Assembly (NCBI GenBank): GCA_963848675.1
Contig: CAWKEY010000031.1
Coordinates: 62,001 to 126,000 of the forward strand
DNA: 64,000 bases
Direction: 5' to 3'
Origin: CAWKEY01 sp963848675
GTDB taxonomy: Bacteria > Pseudomonadota > Gammaproteobacteria > Methylococcales > Methylomonadaceae
A model generated the notes under the pieces. The model did not search any database and was not told where the DNA came from. It saw only the letters and a list, made by a program, of their open reading frames with translations. Shown in pieces: positions 46,523 to 55,723 of this stretch (within the stretch, counting starts at the first letter, position 1; each line of letters begins with the position of its first letter). Made by a program: the position numbers and the translations under genes.

Positions 46523-46969
46523 TTATTTGGGAATTCCTGCCGCCAGCACCAGAGCGAAAACGAAAGCGAAAACGCAGAAGCCTTCAACCAGCGCCGCCGG
46601 TGCCAGGGATATACCGAAAACTTCCAGCTTACTTTTTGATACATTGATCGATGCTGCACAGGAATCTCCCTGAGCGATAGCTCCGAACAACATGGCCAGT
46701 CCGGCCAGGAGACCCAAGCCAAAAATTCCGGGAGAATTTTCGAGAGTCAGTTCGCGGCGCAGAGCCATGGTCACGACGATGCCGTAAATGGTCTGCGAGG
46801 ACGGCATGGCAGCCACGCCGATATAGCGTCCATAGCCGCCTTCGACTTCCAATAATGCGCCACACGCCGCGCTGCCGGCACGCGCGCAGCCGATCATACT
46901 GCCTACCGCACCCAGTGCTAAAGGCGCGTAGAGTCCCACCCAGCCCAGTGCCAAAATTAACGGTTCCAT
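46523..46969 (-). CDS. ntpK: V/A-type ATPase rotor subunit K (proteolipid)
   Basis: A 148-residue protein with four membrane helices, two hairpins, forming the rotor ring. Ion-site residues visible are Ser58-Gln59 in MPSSQTIYG, Gln100 in GAIAQGDS and Glu129 in LAPAALVEG. With offsets of 6 and 10 residues these fall on Thr64-Gln65, Gln110 and Glu139 of the Enterococcus hirae Na+-ATPase ring subunit, as recalled from its structure. The first hairpin lacks a carboxylate, as in NtpK. A Na+-binding ring is therefore likely but not proven. The ATG overlaps the end of the I gene by 13 bases. Confidence 0.9.
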   Translation of the reverse strand: MEPLILALGWVGLYAPLALGAVGSMIGCARAGSAACGALLEVEGGYGRYIGVAAMPSSQTIYGIVVTMALRRELTLENSPGIFGLGLLAGLAMLFGAIAQGDSCAASINVSKSKLEVFGISLAPAALVEGFCVFAFVFALVLAAGIPK

Positions 46970-48738
46970 GAATTATCCTCCGATTGTTTAAATGGTTTGT
47001 ACAGGGTTCCCTCTTCTTTGAGTCCCCAATTAAAAAACTCGATCACGTTCAGCCGCAGTCCATGAATGACGCCGCTGGCAATGCCAAGAAATAAATTAAC
47101 CCCATGTCCGAACAGCAGGATCAGCAGTGCCAGGAACAGGCCGATCCCCGGGTAGCTCTCATAGACGCCGCTGGCCATACGGTTAAATTCGATAGCAAGG
47201 GAGGCCGATCCGAGACCCAGCGCGAACAGACGGAGATAGCTCAAGACATCTCCTAAGGCGCCGGACAGTTTGGTCAGTCCCATCGAGCCCTGGACAAGGC
47301 GGGCGAGCGGCTTTTCACCGGGAGCGGTGAACCACACGATTAATAGCGCCCCGAGCGACATCAAGGCGATGCCCAGTTCCCGCAAACCGGCCAGCGTTAC
47401 TGAACCGCTAATCGCCAGTGCAAATCCGCCGCAAATCACACCAATCCAACCGACTGAAGGCAATCTTTCCGGCCAATGCTCGTAACGGGAGGCATTCATC
47501 ACATTGGCAAGTACAATATGGAAAACACCGATGACCACGGAAATCATCATCATGCGGTTGGTGCTGCTCATATCGAGAACATGAAGCTTTCCCGCAAAGG
47601 ATTCATCGCTAGGGTTGACGCCGAAATAACTACCGGCCCCGATACCAAAAACCAGTGAAGCAGTCACTATAGACAAAAGCAAAGGCCGAAAGCGGCGGCC
47701 CGAGGATGAGCGCCCCAGCTTTTTCCAGCGCAACAGTAAAGCCAGTGCCAGCACACTGGCGTAGCCCGCATCCGCCAGTATCATCGCAAAAAAGATCACA
47801 AAGGAAACGAAAGTGACCCCAGACGGATCCCAGGTTTGATACCCCGGTGTCATATAAAAAGTTACCAGATCTTCGCCAGCACTAAGCCAGGCTGGATTGC
47901 GCATGAGCGTGGGCGGGTTGTCTTCTTGAGTGGGCGCTTCCGAGGCAAAATAAAAGTCCTGTTCTTTGGAATAGTCTTCGAGCGCCGGCAGGCTGTCAGC
48001 GGGCGCCCAGCCCTGCAAGGCAAACGCCCAATCGTTGGTGTAAACGTGCCCCATGGCGCCTTGACAGACCGCCTGATCTTCCAGTCGATTCAGATCACCG
48101 CTGAACAAATCATGCCAGCGGGTTAAATAAGCCCGCTCAGCCTGAGCGTCCTCCACGGCCAATTCCACCTCATCGAGTCGCGCGAGTAATTCCTGACGAG
48201 GTTTGTAGCCGAGATGAACGCGGGGTACCGGCATCTGCGAAGGCTCTTCCTCGCTGATGACGATCACATAACAAAACTGGTTGTCGCGCCGGATAATTTC
48301 CCAAACGGGAGCCGCGGCTTCTATTTTCCGCAACTCTTTATGCGGAACCACGTAAAACCAAAGCCGTTGGTTGCCCATCTCCTGCAACGAAGGTAACACG
48401 AAGTCGCCCCAGGGGCGCATGGCCTGGATGCGTTTGATCAAAAAGTCACGCTCATCCTCCAGATCATGCAAGCGATTTCTGACTTCCAGCGTCCTCTGCT
48501 GAACTTCAACGGCATCGAAGCGCTCTTTATCCCGAATCTGGCGCCTGCGCTGCGGATACGTCTGCAGAAACTTGAGTGCTTCACGGGCGCCTGCAGGCGT
48601 AGTTTCGCCAACGCTAGTATGCTCGGCTGACAGCGGAATAATCTGCACACAGCCCATTTTCTGAAGGTCAGGCAGTAAGCGTTCGCGGTCAGCAGTCATG
48701 CCGATGAAAGTCACCTTATGCATCTTAATAATGCTCAT
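46957..48738 (-). CDS. ntpI: V/A-type ATPase subunit I (a subunit)
   Basis: Stator membrane subunit providing the ion half-channels. The 593 residues have a soluble N-terminal half with coiled coil (KMHKVTFIGMTADRERLLPD; VQQRTLEVRNRLHDLEDERD) and about seven to eight C-terminal membrane helices from residue 300 (FVSFVIFFAMILADAGYASV; LSYLRLFALGLGSASLAIEF; FGHGVNLFLGIASGVIHGLR). The Arg in LSYLRLFALG is the likely essential arginine. It overlaps the D gene by 4 bases. Confidence 0.93.
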   Translation of the reverse strand: MSIIKMHKVTFIGMTADRERLLPDLQKMGCVQIIPLSAEHTSVGETTPAGAREALKFLQTYPQRRRQIRDKERFDAVEVQQRTLEVRNRLHDLEDERDFLIKRIQAMRPWGDFVLPSLQEMGNQRLWFYVVPHKELRKIEAAAPVWEIIRRDNQFCYVIVISEEEPSQMPVPRVHLGYKPRQELLARLDEVELAVEDAQAERAYLTRWHDLFSGDLNRLEDQAVCQGAMGHVYTNDWAFALQGWAPADSLPALEDYSKEQDFYFASEAPTQEDNPPTLMRNPAWLSAGEDLVTFYMTPGYQTWDPSGVTFVSFVIFFAMILADAGYASVLALALLLRWKKLGRSSSGRRFRPLLLSIVTASLVFGIGAGSYFGVNPSDESFAGKLHVLDMSSTNRMMMISVVIGVFHIVLANVMNASRYEHWPERLPSVGWIGVICGGFALAISGSVTLAGLRELGIALMSLGALLIVWFTAPGEKPLARLVQGSMGLTKLSGALGDVLSYLRLFALGLGSASLAIEFNRMASGVYESYPGIGLFLALLILLFGHGVNLFLGIASGVIHGLRLNVIEFFNWGLKEEGTLYKPFKQSEDNSWNR

Positions 48739-49358
48739 GATACCTCCTCTGACTCGGCTTCCCGTTGTTGTTGCTGTTTCTTCTTGGCGAGCTTGGAAAT
48801 AATGACGCTGGCCCGTTCGGCGTCGCCGAGGTAAATGCGTATTTTTTGGATATTCTGCTTACAGGTCGGGATCAGGATTTTTTCGAACAGATTAACGCGT
48901 TGCGTGATCCGGCGCACAACAACCTGTAAAATACGCCAGCGCTGGCCGGCGATTTCTGCACGCATCCGCTCTTCTATGGCATCCTTGAGCCGCTGTACCA
49001 AAGCATCCAGCCAAGGCGGGGTGGACAAGCGCGAATAGTCGGCGACTTCACACACGATGCTCTCTAAAAAGGGCAGTTTCACCCCGACAACATTTTGTTC
49101 AACCACCTGGCAACTTTTTAATTGCACCAGGCCGCCAAGGCGAAATTCCTCATCGGCCAGCATTGGCAATTCTTCGCCGATTCGAGTTTCCAGGGCGTCC
49201 ACAGCCGCTTGAGCGGCCGTGTATTCCGCCTGGGCTTTTTTCACTTCCATGGTCAACTGCCGGCGTTTCAGGTCCAGCGAGGGCAATAGCCGTTGGTACA
49301 GTTTCAACTGTTCCTGCTGCTCGTGCAATTCGTGCTTGCTAAGTTTGAGCTTGGCCAT
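48735..49358 (-). CDS. ntpD: V/A-type ATPase subunit D
   Basis: Central rotor shaft. The 207 residues form two long antiparallel helices, N-terminal KLSKHELHEQQEQLKLYQRL and C-terminal RITQRVNLFEKILIPTCKQN followed by IQKIRIYLGDAERASVIISK, the classic subunit D signature. It starts six bases after the B gene and overlaps subunit I by ATGA. The tail is rich in K and Q. Confidence 0.93.
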   Translation of the reverse strand: MAKLKLSKHELHEQQEQLKLYQRLLPSLDLKRRQLTMEVKKAQAEYTAAQAAVDALETRIGEELPMLADEEFRLGGLVQLKSCQVVEQNVVGVKLPFLESIVCEVADYSRLSTPPWLDALVQRLKDAIEERMRAEIAGQRWRILQVVVRRITQRVNLFEKILIPTCKQNIQKIRIYLGDAERASVIISKLAKKKQQQQREAESEEVS

Positions 49359-49364
49359 GACGGT

Positions 49365-50744
49365 TTACGCCACCTTAGCCACGGTTTCCGGCGCTTCGGC
49401 TGTGCTCAGGTTTTGTTGCGGGAAATATTTATCAATCAGGTTCTGCTTCATCAGTAATTCTTGCGGATCAAAACATTCGCCCAGCGTGGTCCAGCACAGA
49501 TCAAGGGCGTCGAGAACCGGTAGTGAAACGCGCGTATCCATAAAGCGTTCACGGAACAAGCGGCCGAACTTGAGCAGCTTTTCGTCGAAAGCCGAAAGTT
49601 CAAAGGCCATCGCCTGCTTTTTTTGCGCTTCCACCGCACCCGAATAAAAACGGATCATGGTGTTCATGATCTGGCTGTGGTCCTCGCGCGTGGCTTTGCC
49701 AATCACATGCTGTTTTAGCCTGGACAGCGAACCAAACGGGTCGATGAAGCCATCATGCAGATAAAACTGACCTTCGGTGATGTAACCGGTGTTATCCGGT
49801 ACCGGATGGGTGACATCATCGCCGGGCATGGTGGTCACGCTCAGAATGGTTACCGAACCCGCGCCTTTAAAATCACAGGCTTTCTCGTAACGAGACGCCA
49901 GTTGAGTGTACAGATCACCCATGTAGCCGCGGACGGCGGGAATGCGTTCCTGAGCTACGCCCAGTTCTTTCATGGCATCGGCATAGGCAGTCATGTCGGT
50001 GAGCAGCACCAGCACGCGCTTTTTCTCCTCAACCGCCATTTTTTCCGCAACCGCCAGGGCCATGTCAGGAACCAGCAGGCGCTCAACCAGCGGATCTGAA
50101 GCTTGATTGACGAACATGACGGTGCGGTGAAAAACACCGTGCTCCTCAAAGGCTGTACGAAAGAAATGATAGTCATCGAAAATCAGACCCATACCGCCAA
50201 ACACCAGGACATCAGCGTTGGCTTGAAAACCGATCCGCGCCAGCAGTTCGTTGAAGGGTTCGCCGGCAACCGAAAAGATGGGAATCTTCTGGCTTTCAAC
50301 AAGACAATTGAACAAGTCGATCATCGGGACTTTGGTTTCGATCATCCTCGATGGCATCACCCGCATAACCGGGTTAACCGTCGGCCCGCCCACAGGGATG
50401 CGCGGATCGGTGGGGAGTTCTGGCCCGCCATCAATGGGTTCACCGGAACCCCGGAAGATACGACCGAGGATGTTTTCGGAGTAAACCACATCCAGCGGAT
50501 GACCGAGGAAGTTGACTTTGGCATCGGTGGACAGACCCTTGCCGCCGGTGAACACTTGCAGACTGACGATATCACGGTCAATATCCACGACTTTGGCAAG
50601 CGACACCTCGCCATCGATGTTTTCAATCATGGCGAGATCGCCAAAGGCAACGCCCTGGGCTCTAATCCGTATCAAATCGCCGACGATTTCCAGCAGGCGT
50701 GTGTGATTAATCAGTACTTGAATAATGGACATCGGTTTACTCAC
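49365..50744 (-). CDS. ntpB: V/A-type ATPase subunit B
   Basis: Non-catalytic head subunit. The 459-residue protein shows the N-terminal barrel (VLINHTRLLEIVGDLIRIRA), the degenerate P-loop SVAGEPFNELLARI in place of GxxxxGKT, and the conserved VRGYMGDLYTQLASRYEKA and PGDDVTHPVPDNTGYITEGQ blocks. It is the first gene of the operon: order B-D-I-K-E-DUF2764-A. This is the chlamydial-type set rotated so that B comes first; subunit F and G/H genes are absent. Upstream (50745-50963) is a 9-bp hairpin at 50824-50847, but no clear promoter. Confidence 0.96.
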   Translation of the reverse strand: MSKPMSIIQVLINHTRLLEIVGDLIRIRAQGVAFGDLAMIENIDGEVSLAKVVDIDRDIVSLQVFTGGKGLSTDAKVNFLGHPLDVVYSENILGRIFRGSGEPIDGGPELPTDPRIPVGGPTVNPVMRVMPSRMIETKVPMIDLFNCLVESQKIPIFSVAGEPFNELLARIGFQANADVLVFGGMGLIFDDYHFFRTAFEEHGVFHRTVMFVNQASDPLVERLLVPDMALAVAEKMAVEEKKRVLVLLTDMTAYADAMKELGVAQERIPAVRGYMGDLYTQLASRYEKACDFKGAGSVTILSVTTMPGDDVTHPVPDNTGYITEGQFYLHDGFIDPFGSLSRLKQHVIGKATREDHSQIMNTMIRFYSGAVEAQKKQAMAFELSAFDEKLLKFGRLFRERFMDTRVSLPVLDALDLCWTTLGECFDPQELLMKQNLIDKYFPQQNLSTAEAPETVAKVA

Positions 50745-50963
50745 TTTTTCGTAGCAGGAATACAGTGTCTAGCTACATTATTGGATGACTAAATTGTCAC
50801 TGTATATAGATCTTCTACTTGCAGCTATTGGATTAAGGTCCAATAGCACTCTATTAACAAAACCATTAGGGTAAAGGTGTTGATTGCTTCATGCTGATAC
50901 CTAACTTGCATCCTAATATAGTGCGGTTTTCCAAAAGAAACAATTTTGTATTTTTTATGTTAG

Positions 50964-51575
50964 CTGTGGCAGGATCACTGGACGCGGCTAGGCCTGGTGT
51001 TAGCCGGTGTGTTTGGCGCTTATAGTTTGGGCGCCAATAATATCGGTAATGTCATGGGAGTATTTATATCTTCCTCGCCTCTGCAGGAAATACAAATCGG
51101 CGAGTTGTTTGCTCTATCGGGTCCTCAACGCCTGTTTTTGTGGGGGAGTATCGCTATCGGTGCCGGGGTGTTTTTTTCGCGGCCGGTTATGACCACCATT
51201 GGTAAAGGTATCGTGCCCATCGGGCCTCTCGGTGGCTGGGTTGTTGTTGTTTCCCAAGCGCTGGTTTTGTTTATTTTTTCGTCTTCATCGCTCCAGCAAT
51301 TTGTAATCGGCTTAGGCCTGCCGCCCATTCCACTGGTGCCGGTGTCCAGTTCCCAAGCGGTGGTCGGCGCTGTTTGCGGTATAGCGTTAGCACGCGGTAT
51401 CAAGGGTTTGCGCCAAATACGTTGGTGGGAAATCGGAAAAATAGCCGTGGGCTGGGTCTCCACGCGGATCAGCGCGGCGCTTATCTGTTATGTGCTGCTA
51501 TTTATTGTGCAAAACGTCTTCGAACAACAGGTTTTTATCGACCCAAGTGCTCTGAATGCCGGCTCTGCTTACTGA
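50964..51575 (+). pseudogene. N-terminally truncated PiT-type phosphate permease
   Basis: The frame opens after a TAG at 50961 and encodes about 203 residues with five to six membrane segments. The motif AYSLGANNIGNVMGVF is the second PiT-family repeat; the matching N-terminal repeat and roughly the first 200 residues are missing. A GTG at 50997 could start translation inside the homology (LAGVFGAYSLG), but the product would be only half a transporter. It ends normally with the family C-terminus (RISAALICYVLLFIVQNVFE). It stands divergently to the ATPase operon; loss of its 5' half may have happened at a rearrangement there. Confidence 0.65.
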
Positions 51576-51703
51576 ATATACAGGAAACGGCTAAAGATAG
51601 AGAGCGGCAAAGATGCTTTAGTCAGATATCAGTGCAATCGATAAATCCTATCTTTTGATACAATAGTTATTTATTTCTTAGTCCATTCAATCCCGAGAAA
51701 ATT

Positions 51704-52147
51704 ATGACTTTATATACAGGGCACTTTATTAAAAAACTTCGTAATGCTGCAATTTTGGTGTTTCCGCTTATCATCATCGGCTGTTCATTTTCGGATAGTT
51801 CAGGAAGCATTTCCGATTCAACCAGTTCGATTATTAGCAGTCCGTCTTCAGTTTCCGAAGAAGACAAGAAATACGAAAATGAAGTGTCCGATTATACGAT
51901 GGCGTACGTAAAATCCTCCCGTCCGGAGGCTGATTACAATAACTACCTGAAAGGCTTGAGCGATATTGCCGCCAAGACCGGTATCGTTAACTGGGATCAG
52001 GAGCCCAAAACCTACATAGCGATCGGCAAAGGCTTGAAGAAAGCCGGTCTTGAGGGTACCGCTTACCAAACCTATAAAAAGAATTTTGCCAACTCCAATC
52101 AACAGAACATGCAAAATATTCAAAAAGGTTACGAGTCAGAACATTAA
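51704..52147 (+). CDS. Putative lipoprotein of unknown function
   Basis: A 147-residue protein with basic N-terminus, hydrophobic stretch and lipobox IIIGC, followed by a serine-rich linker and a helical domain (EEDKKYENEVSDYTMAYVKS; YNNYLKGLSDIAAKTGIVNW). No family recognised. It lies 48 bases upstream of the DUF4105 gene on the same strand, so the two are probably co-expressed; both are envelope proteins. Confidence 0.65.
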   Translation: MTLYTGHFIKKLRNAAILVFPLIIIGCSFSDSSGSISDSTSSIISSPSSVSEEDKKYENEVSDYTMAYVKSSRPEADYNNYLKGLSDIAAKTGIVNWDQEPKTYIAIGKGLKKAGLEGTAYQTYKKNFANSNQQNMQNIQKGYESEH

Positions 52148-52195
52148 TCTCTAATAGACTTATTTGATAATGAGTCTGCAAGGCCGTTCACCCGC

Positions 52196-54166
52196 ATGAT
52201 TGGGCGCTGGTATTTCTACACAATCGGAATTCATGCGTTGATGGCGGCCTTGGTTTTGCTGTCGTCCGCCGCGGCGGCTGCCTCTTTCAATTACCTTTAT
52301 ATAGAAGCCAGCGAAGGCAATTCGAGCGGGGGACATACCGCCATTCAATTCGATGATGACATTTATCATTATCAACATCTTGATTCCGGCCTGATTCGCC
52401 TGTTCAGGCGAGAAAAAGCCGAATTTCATTTTTTATACCGGTATTTGCAGAATCGCCCGATTCATGAAAGCCGCGTCGATGTCAGCGAAGAAACCTTTCA
52501 TCTTTTGAAAGACCAGTTTAAGGGGCAGTTTTTGACCCAGGAAAGGCAATTCAAGCTGCTCGATGATCTGCATAAGGAGCGGATTTTTATCCGGCACTTG
52601 TTGCATGGATTAACAGCCGATAATAATTGGCTTGACGCCGATGCTGAGACGATTTTGCAATTAAAAGGGGTTGGTCTTTTTTATTCCGATCAGGGTTTTC
52701 AGCCTCAACAAACAGACAGCGCGTTGACCCGGCAGCAATCGCAAAGCATTGAACACTTGCGCCAAAAAATCGAGCAAGGGTATGGTCCGGAGTTTTTGCA
52801 TCACCGGCGTGCACAGATCGAATCAGAAATTAAAACATTAGCGCCTAGCCATTGGCCTGCCTTGAGTCCGGACTTATCCGGTGAACTATTGACGTCTCCC
52901 GTTTATTCATTTGCCGACAGATATTCGGACTATCTGACAGGAATATTCGCGATCAAGGTCTTGGTCGAGGCACCGCCGCTGCAATCCGATGCTTTCTTGC
53001 TAATGAAGCAGGAGGCCTTCAAGATTACTGAAGCTGAAAAGGCGATGTTGCTGGATTTACGTAATACTCTGGAAGCAAGCCTGGTCAAATCCGTCAATTC
53101 AAACCGCCCGGACTGGGGCTATGCCGTTTTAGTCAATGTAGCGCGGTATATCGCCGTTGATGCCTCATTGCAGTCCGGTTATTGGGTTTTTATTGACGAT
53201 TTTGCCGGAAACAGCGAATGGCTCAGGCCGGATCAGTACCTTCAACATAGCGACCAGATTCGGATGCTCATAAGCGACGCCCGGACTGCTCTGGAACGCA
53301 GCCGGCAACCGGCAATGACCGGCCAGCGTCTGACCGAAACCGAATACAGCCAGATCGAGATGGCTGGCAATCGTTATTTCGAATTATTGAAGAGCGCACA
53401 GCATCTTGAACTCCGCTATAACGGCGAAAAAGCCCTGCCAGCCAGAAGCACCGGTTTTCCGGATGACCCGATGCCGAATCTTACCAGGGAACAATTAACA
53501 ACGGCGCTCGCCGTCTTGGATGATGTTAAACACAGCCTGTTTCAAAAATTGAAGCAGGACTATCGTTATGATCTGATTAATCGAAATTGCGTCACCGAAC
53601 TGTTCAAAACCGTCAACCGGGCTGTAGTAAGGCCCTACCGTTCGGATGATAATCTTGCGGACCCGGAGGCGTTGGTTATAAAAGAATCCGAAAAGCGTTT
53701 GGGAGGGTACGTTGCGATACCCTATAACTTCATCCCGTTTGTGTCCTATCAATCGGTACTGGACCGTTACCATGCGACGCACAGCCGCGATTTGAATTCT
53801 TACCGGGGGCTGGAATTGGCAAAGCTCAAGAGCCGGGAAAACCCAGTGATAACGGCCTTGAGGGAATCGAATATCGTGAGCAGCCGCCTATACAGATACA
53901 ATCCCGATGATGCCTTATTCGTTTTTTTTACTGACGATAATTGGCTGTTAAGGCCGGTGTTCGGTGTTTTCAACACCGCTGCCGGCATCGGACAAAGCGC
54001 TTATGGTATTGTCAGTTGGCCGTTCGACTCGGGTAAGAATTTAAAAGCAGGCGCAACCGGTATTTTGATGAGTCTCCCCGAGCTGCTGTTTTTCAATATG
54101 CGCAAGGGCAGTTACAAGTATTTGTCCTTGAATCAATTGGCAAAATCAGATTTGTTCAACGATTGA
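52196..54166 (+). CDS. DUF4105 (Lnb N-terminal domain-like) secreted protein
   Basis: A 656-residue protein with a signal peptide (about 1-29, AALVLLSSAAAAASF). The opening YLYIEASEGNSSGGHTAIQF and the later INRNCVTELFKTVN are hallmarks of DUF4105; His47 and Cys465 are the residues that would pair in a papain-like or NlpC/P60-like fold, which suggests a thiol hydrolase or acyltransferase activity (inference). The middle part is helical, and the C-terminal region (VFGVFNTAAGIGQSAYGIVS) is hydrophobic and may contact the membrane. The start follows the lipoprotein gene closely; the ATG at 52196 lacks a strong ribosome binding site. Confidence 0.7.
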   Translation: MIGRWYFYTIGIHALMAALVLLSSAAAAASFNYLYIEASEGNSSGGHTAIQFDDDIYHYQHLDSGLIRLFRREKAEFHFLYRYLQNRPIHESRVDVSEETFHLLKDQFKGQFLTQERQFKLLDDLHKERIFIRHLLHGLTADNNWLDADAETILQLKGVGLFYSDQGFQPQQTDSALTRQQSQSIEHLRQKIEQGYGPEFLHHRRAQIESEIKTLAPSHWPALSPDLSGELLTSPVYSFADRYSDYLTGIFAIKVLVEAPPLQSDAFLLMKQEAFKITEAEKAMLLDLRNTLEASLVKSVNSNRPDWGYAVLVNVARYIAVDASLQSGYWVFIDDFAGNSEWLRPDQYLQHSDQIRMLISDARTALERSRQPAMTGQRLTETEYSQIEMAGNRYFELLKSAQHLELRYNGEKALPARSTGFPDDPMPNLTREQLTTALAVLDDVKHSLFQKLKQDYRYDLINRNCVTELFKTVNRAVVRPYRSDDNLADPEALVIKESEKRLGGYVAIPYNFIPFVSYQSVLDRYHATHSRDLNSYRGLELAKLKSRENPVITALRESNIVSSRLYRYNPDDALFVFFTDDNWLLRPVFGVFNTAAGIGQSAYGIVSWPFDSGKNLKAGATGILMSLPELLFFNMRKGSYKYLSLNQLAKSDLFND

Positions 54167-54312
54167 AATGTACGCTGAGCCTTAGCCTCGACAGTTTTGA
54201 AAAGGGCTATGGAGGAACTTCAGCCGCGAAAGCAGGCTCCCGAATTTAATGCATGAGGGATGTGCCAGCTTTTACAGGCTTTTAATTTTAACCTAATTTG
54301 AGGAATGCAGAC

Positions 54313-55398
54313 GTGAACGATAGATTTTTTGAAAAGGCAGGTGGTCTTGCCATCGTCGCCGTGCTTGTCATTGCCTGTCTCAAGCTCATATCGCCTTTCC
54401 TCGGAGCCCTGCTTTGGGGGGCAATCATAGCAATATCCAGTTGGCCATTATTTCAGGGTCTTCAACGGCGCTTGGGCGAACGAAATGGACTTGCCGCCTT
54501 TATTTTAACCACAGGATTGATTTTCGTATTTGTCGTGCCCATTTCTCTGCTGGTTTATTCCTTAACCGATTATGTCGAATCCGTGGTCGGAATGGCCAAA
54601 GATTTGACAACCATCACCTTGCCTCAGGCCCCGGACTGGTTGGTCAATTTGCCCCTAGTTGGTCCCCGAATCAATGCCTTTTGGCAAAATGCCAGCACAC
54701 ATATGCCGGCGCTTCTGGAGACGGCGAGGCCTTACATCAAAGACGGCGCCACATGGTTGCTCAAACAAAGCGGAACATTGACCCTTTCGCTTCTTGAATT
54801 CCTTTTGGCGATTGTGCTGGCCGGATTTCTGTGTGCTAACGGAGCCAAGGTAAGAGAGTTTTTAGAGCGATTAATCTGCCGGATTGCCGGACAGCAGGGC
54901 TTTGCCCTGATTAGTATTGCCGGTCAAACGATTCACGCCGTATCCGTGGGCGTGGTTGGGACAGCATTTATGCAGGCATTATTGAGTGTGTTTGGCTTCG
55001 CCATCGCCGGTGTACCGGGCGCGGGTCTATTGGGTTTGTTCTGTTTTATTTTGGCGATGCTGCAGGTCGGTACGGCTCTGGTCTGGATCCCGACAGCCAT
55101 TTGGCTCAGTTATCAGGGTGATGAAGGGTGGGCGATTTTTACCGTAGTCTGGGGTATTTTAATCAATATTTCCGACAATTTCGTGAAGCCCTATCTGATC
55201 AGTCATGGCAGCGGGCTGCCTATTCCGCTCATCTTTCTTGGCGTACTCGGCGGCTTGCTGGCATGGGGTTTTATCGGCATCTTTGTAGGAGCCACGCTTT
55301 TGGTGGTTTGTTTTACAATGTTGAATAGCTGGCTGGACCAGGATAAACCCGTGCAGACTGTCTATGTTTCAAATGCCGGCCAGTATGAAAAGCCTTGA
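54313..55398 (+). CDS. AI-2E/PerM family membrane transporter
   Basis: A 361-residue polytopic protein of the AI-2E exporter-like (PerM) family: N-terminal helices (AIVAVLVIACLKLISPFLGA), a periplasmic or cytosolic helical hairpin region, and the C-terminal family block (GVPGAGLLGLFCFILAMLQV; VWGILINISDNFVKPYLISH; LPIPLIFLGVLGGLLAWGFI). Members export small molecules or ions; the substrate is not predictable. GTG at 54313 with GAGGA nine bases upstream is the likely start; the frame begins at a TTG at 54298. It stands alone. Confidence 0.85.
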   Translation: MNDRFFEKAGGLAIVAVLVIACLKLISPFLGALLWGAIIAISSWPLFQGLQRRLGERNGLAAFILTTGLIFVFVVPISLLVYSLTDYVESVVGMAKDLTTITLPQAPDWLVNLPLVGPRINAFWQNASTHMPALLETARPYIKDGATWLLKQSGTLTLSLLEFLLAIVLAGFLCANGAKVREFLERLICRIAGQQGFALISIAGQTIHAVSVGVVGTAFMQALLSVFGFAIAGVPGAGLLGLFCFILAMLQVGTALVWIPTAIWLSYQGDEGWAIFTVVWGILINISDNFVKPYLISHGSGLPIPLIFLGVLGGLLAWGFIGIFVGATLLVVCFTMLNSWLDQDKPVQTVYVSNAGQYEKP

Positions 55399-55486
55399 AA
55401 AAAATGTCTGAGACAACTCAAAGACAAACCCATAAGCACCGGATAGGCTTGTTTCGGCTGTTAAAGTAGTCGACATAAGACAAATA

Positions 55487-55559
55487 ACCACGAAGTGCAC
55501 CAAGCTTCAATGCATTGTGACGTAAGGGTTTTTTTCGTGTCCTTCGTCATCTTCGTGGT
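55487..55559. repeat. Inverted repeat in the gap before the SYLF gene
   Basis: The gap 55399-55723 holds no gene. accacgaag at 55487-55495 and cttcgtggt at 55551-55559 form a 9-bp inverted repeat enclosing 55 bases, the inner part of which repeats tccttcgt. It resembles intergenic MITE-like sequences. Promoter elements for the next gene are not clear. Confidence 0.4.
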
Positions 55560-55723
55560 AAATAATGCTTTTTAGGCTGTATTCATTAATTCTTTCACAT
55601 CCTCTCTTGCTTAAGAATCGGCGTGTTGACGCTCTCGTTCGAAATCCTCGCCAGGCTAGAACTTGGCAAAGCTTGTTAGCAACGAGTATGATAAAAACGA
55701 ACGAATAATAAGGAAAACAAAAC

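Noticed and set aside
54180..54297. Possible riboswitch before the AI-2E-type permease (gccgcgaaagcaggc)
   Set aside because: No complete consensus of a known riboswitch class could be assembled.
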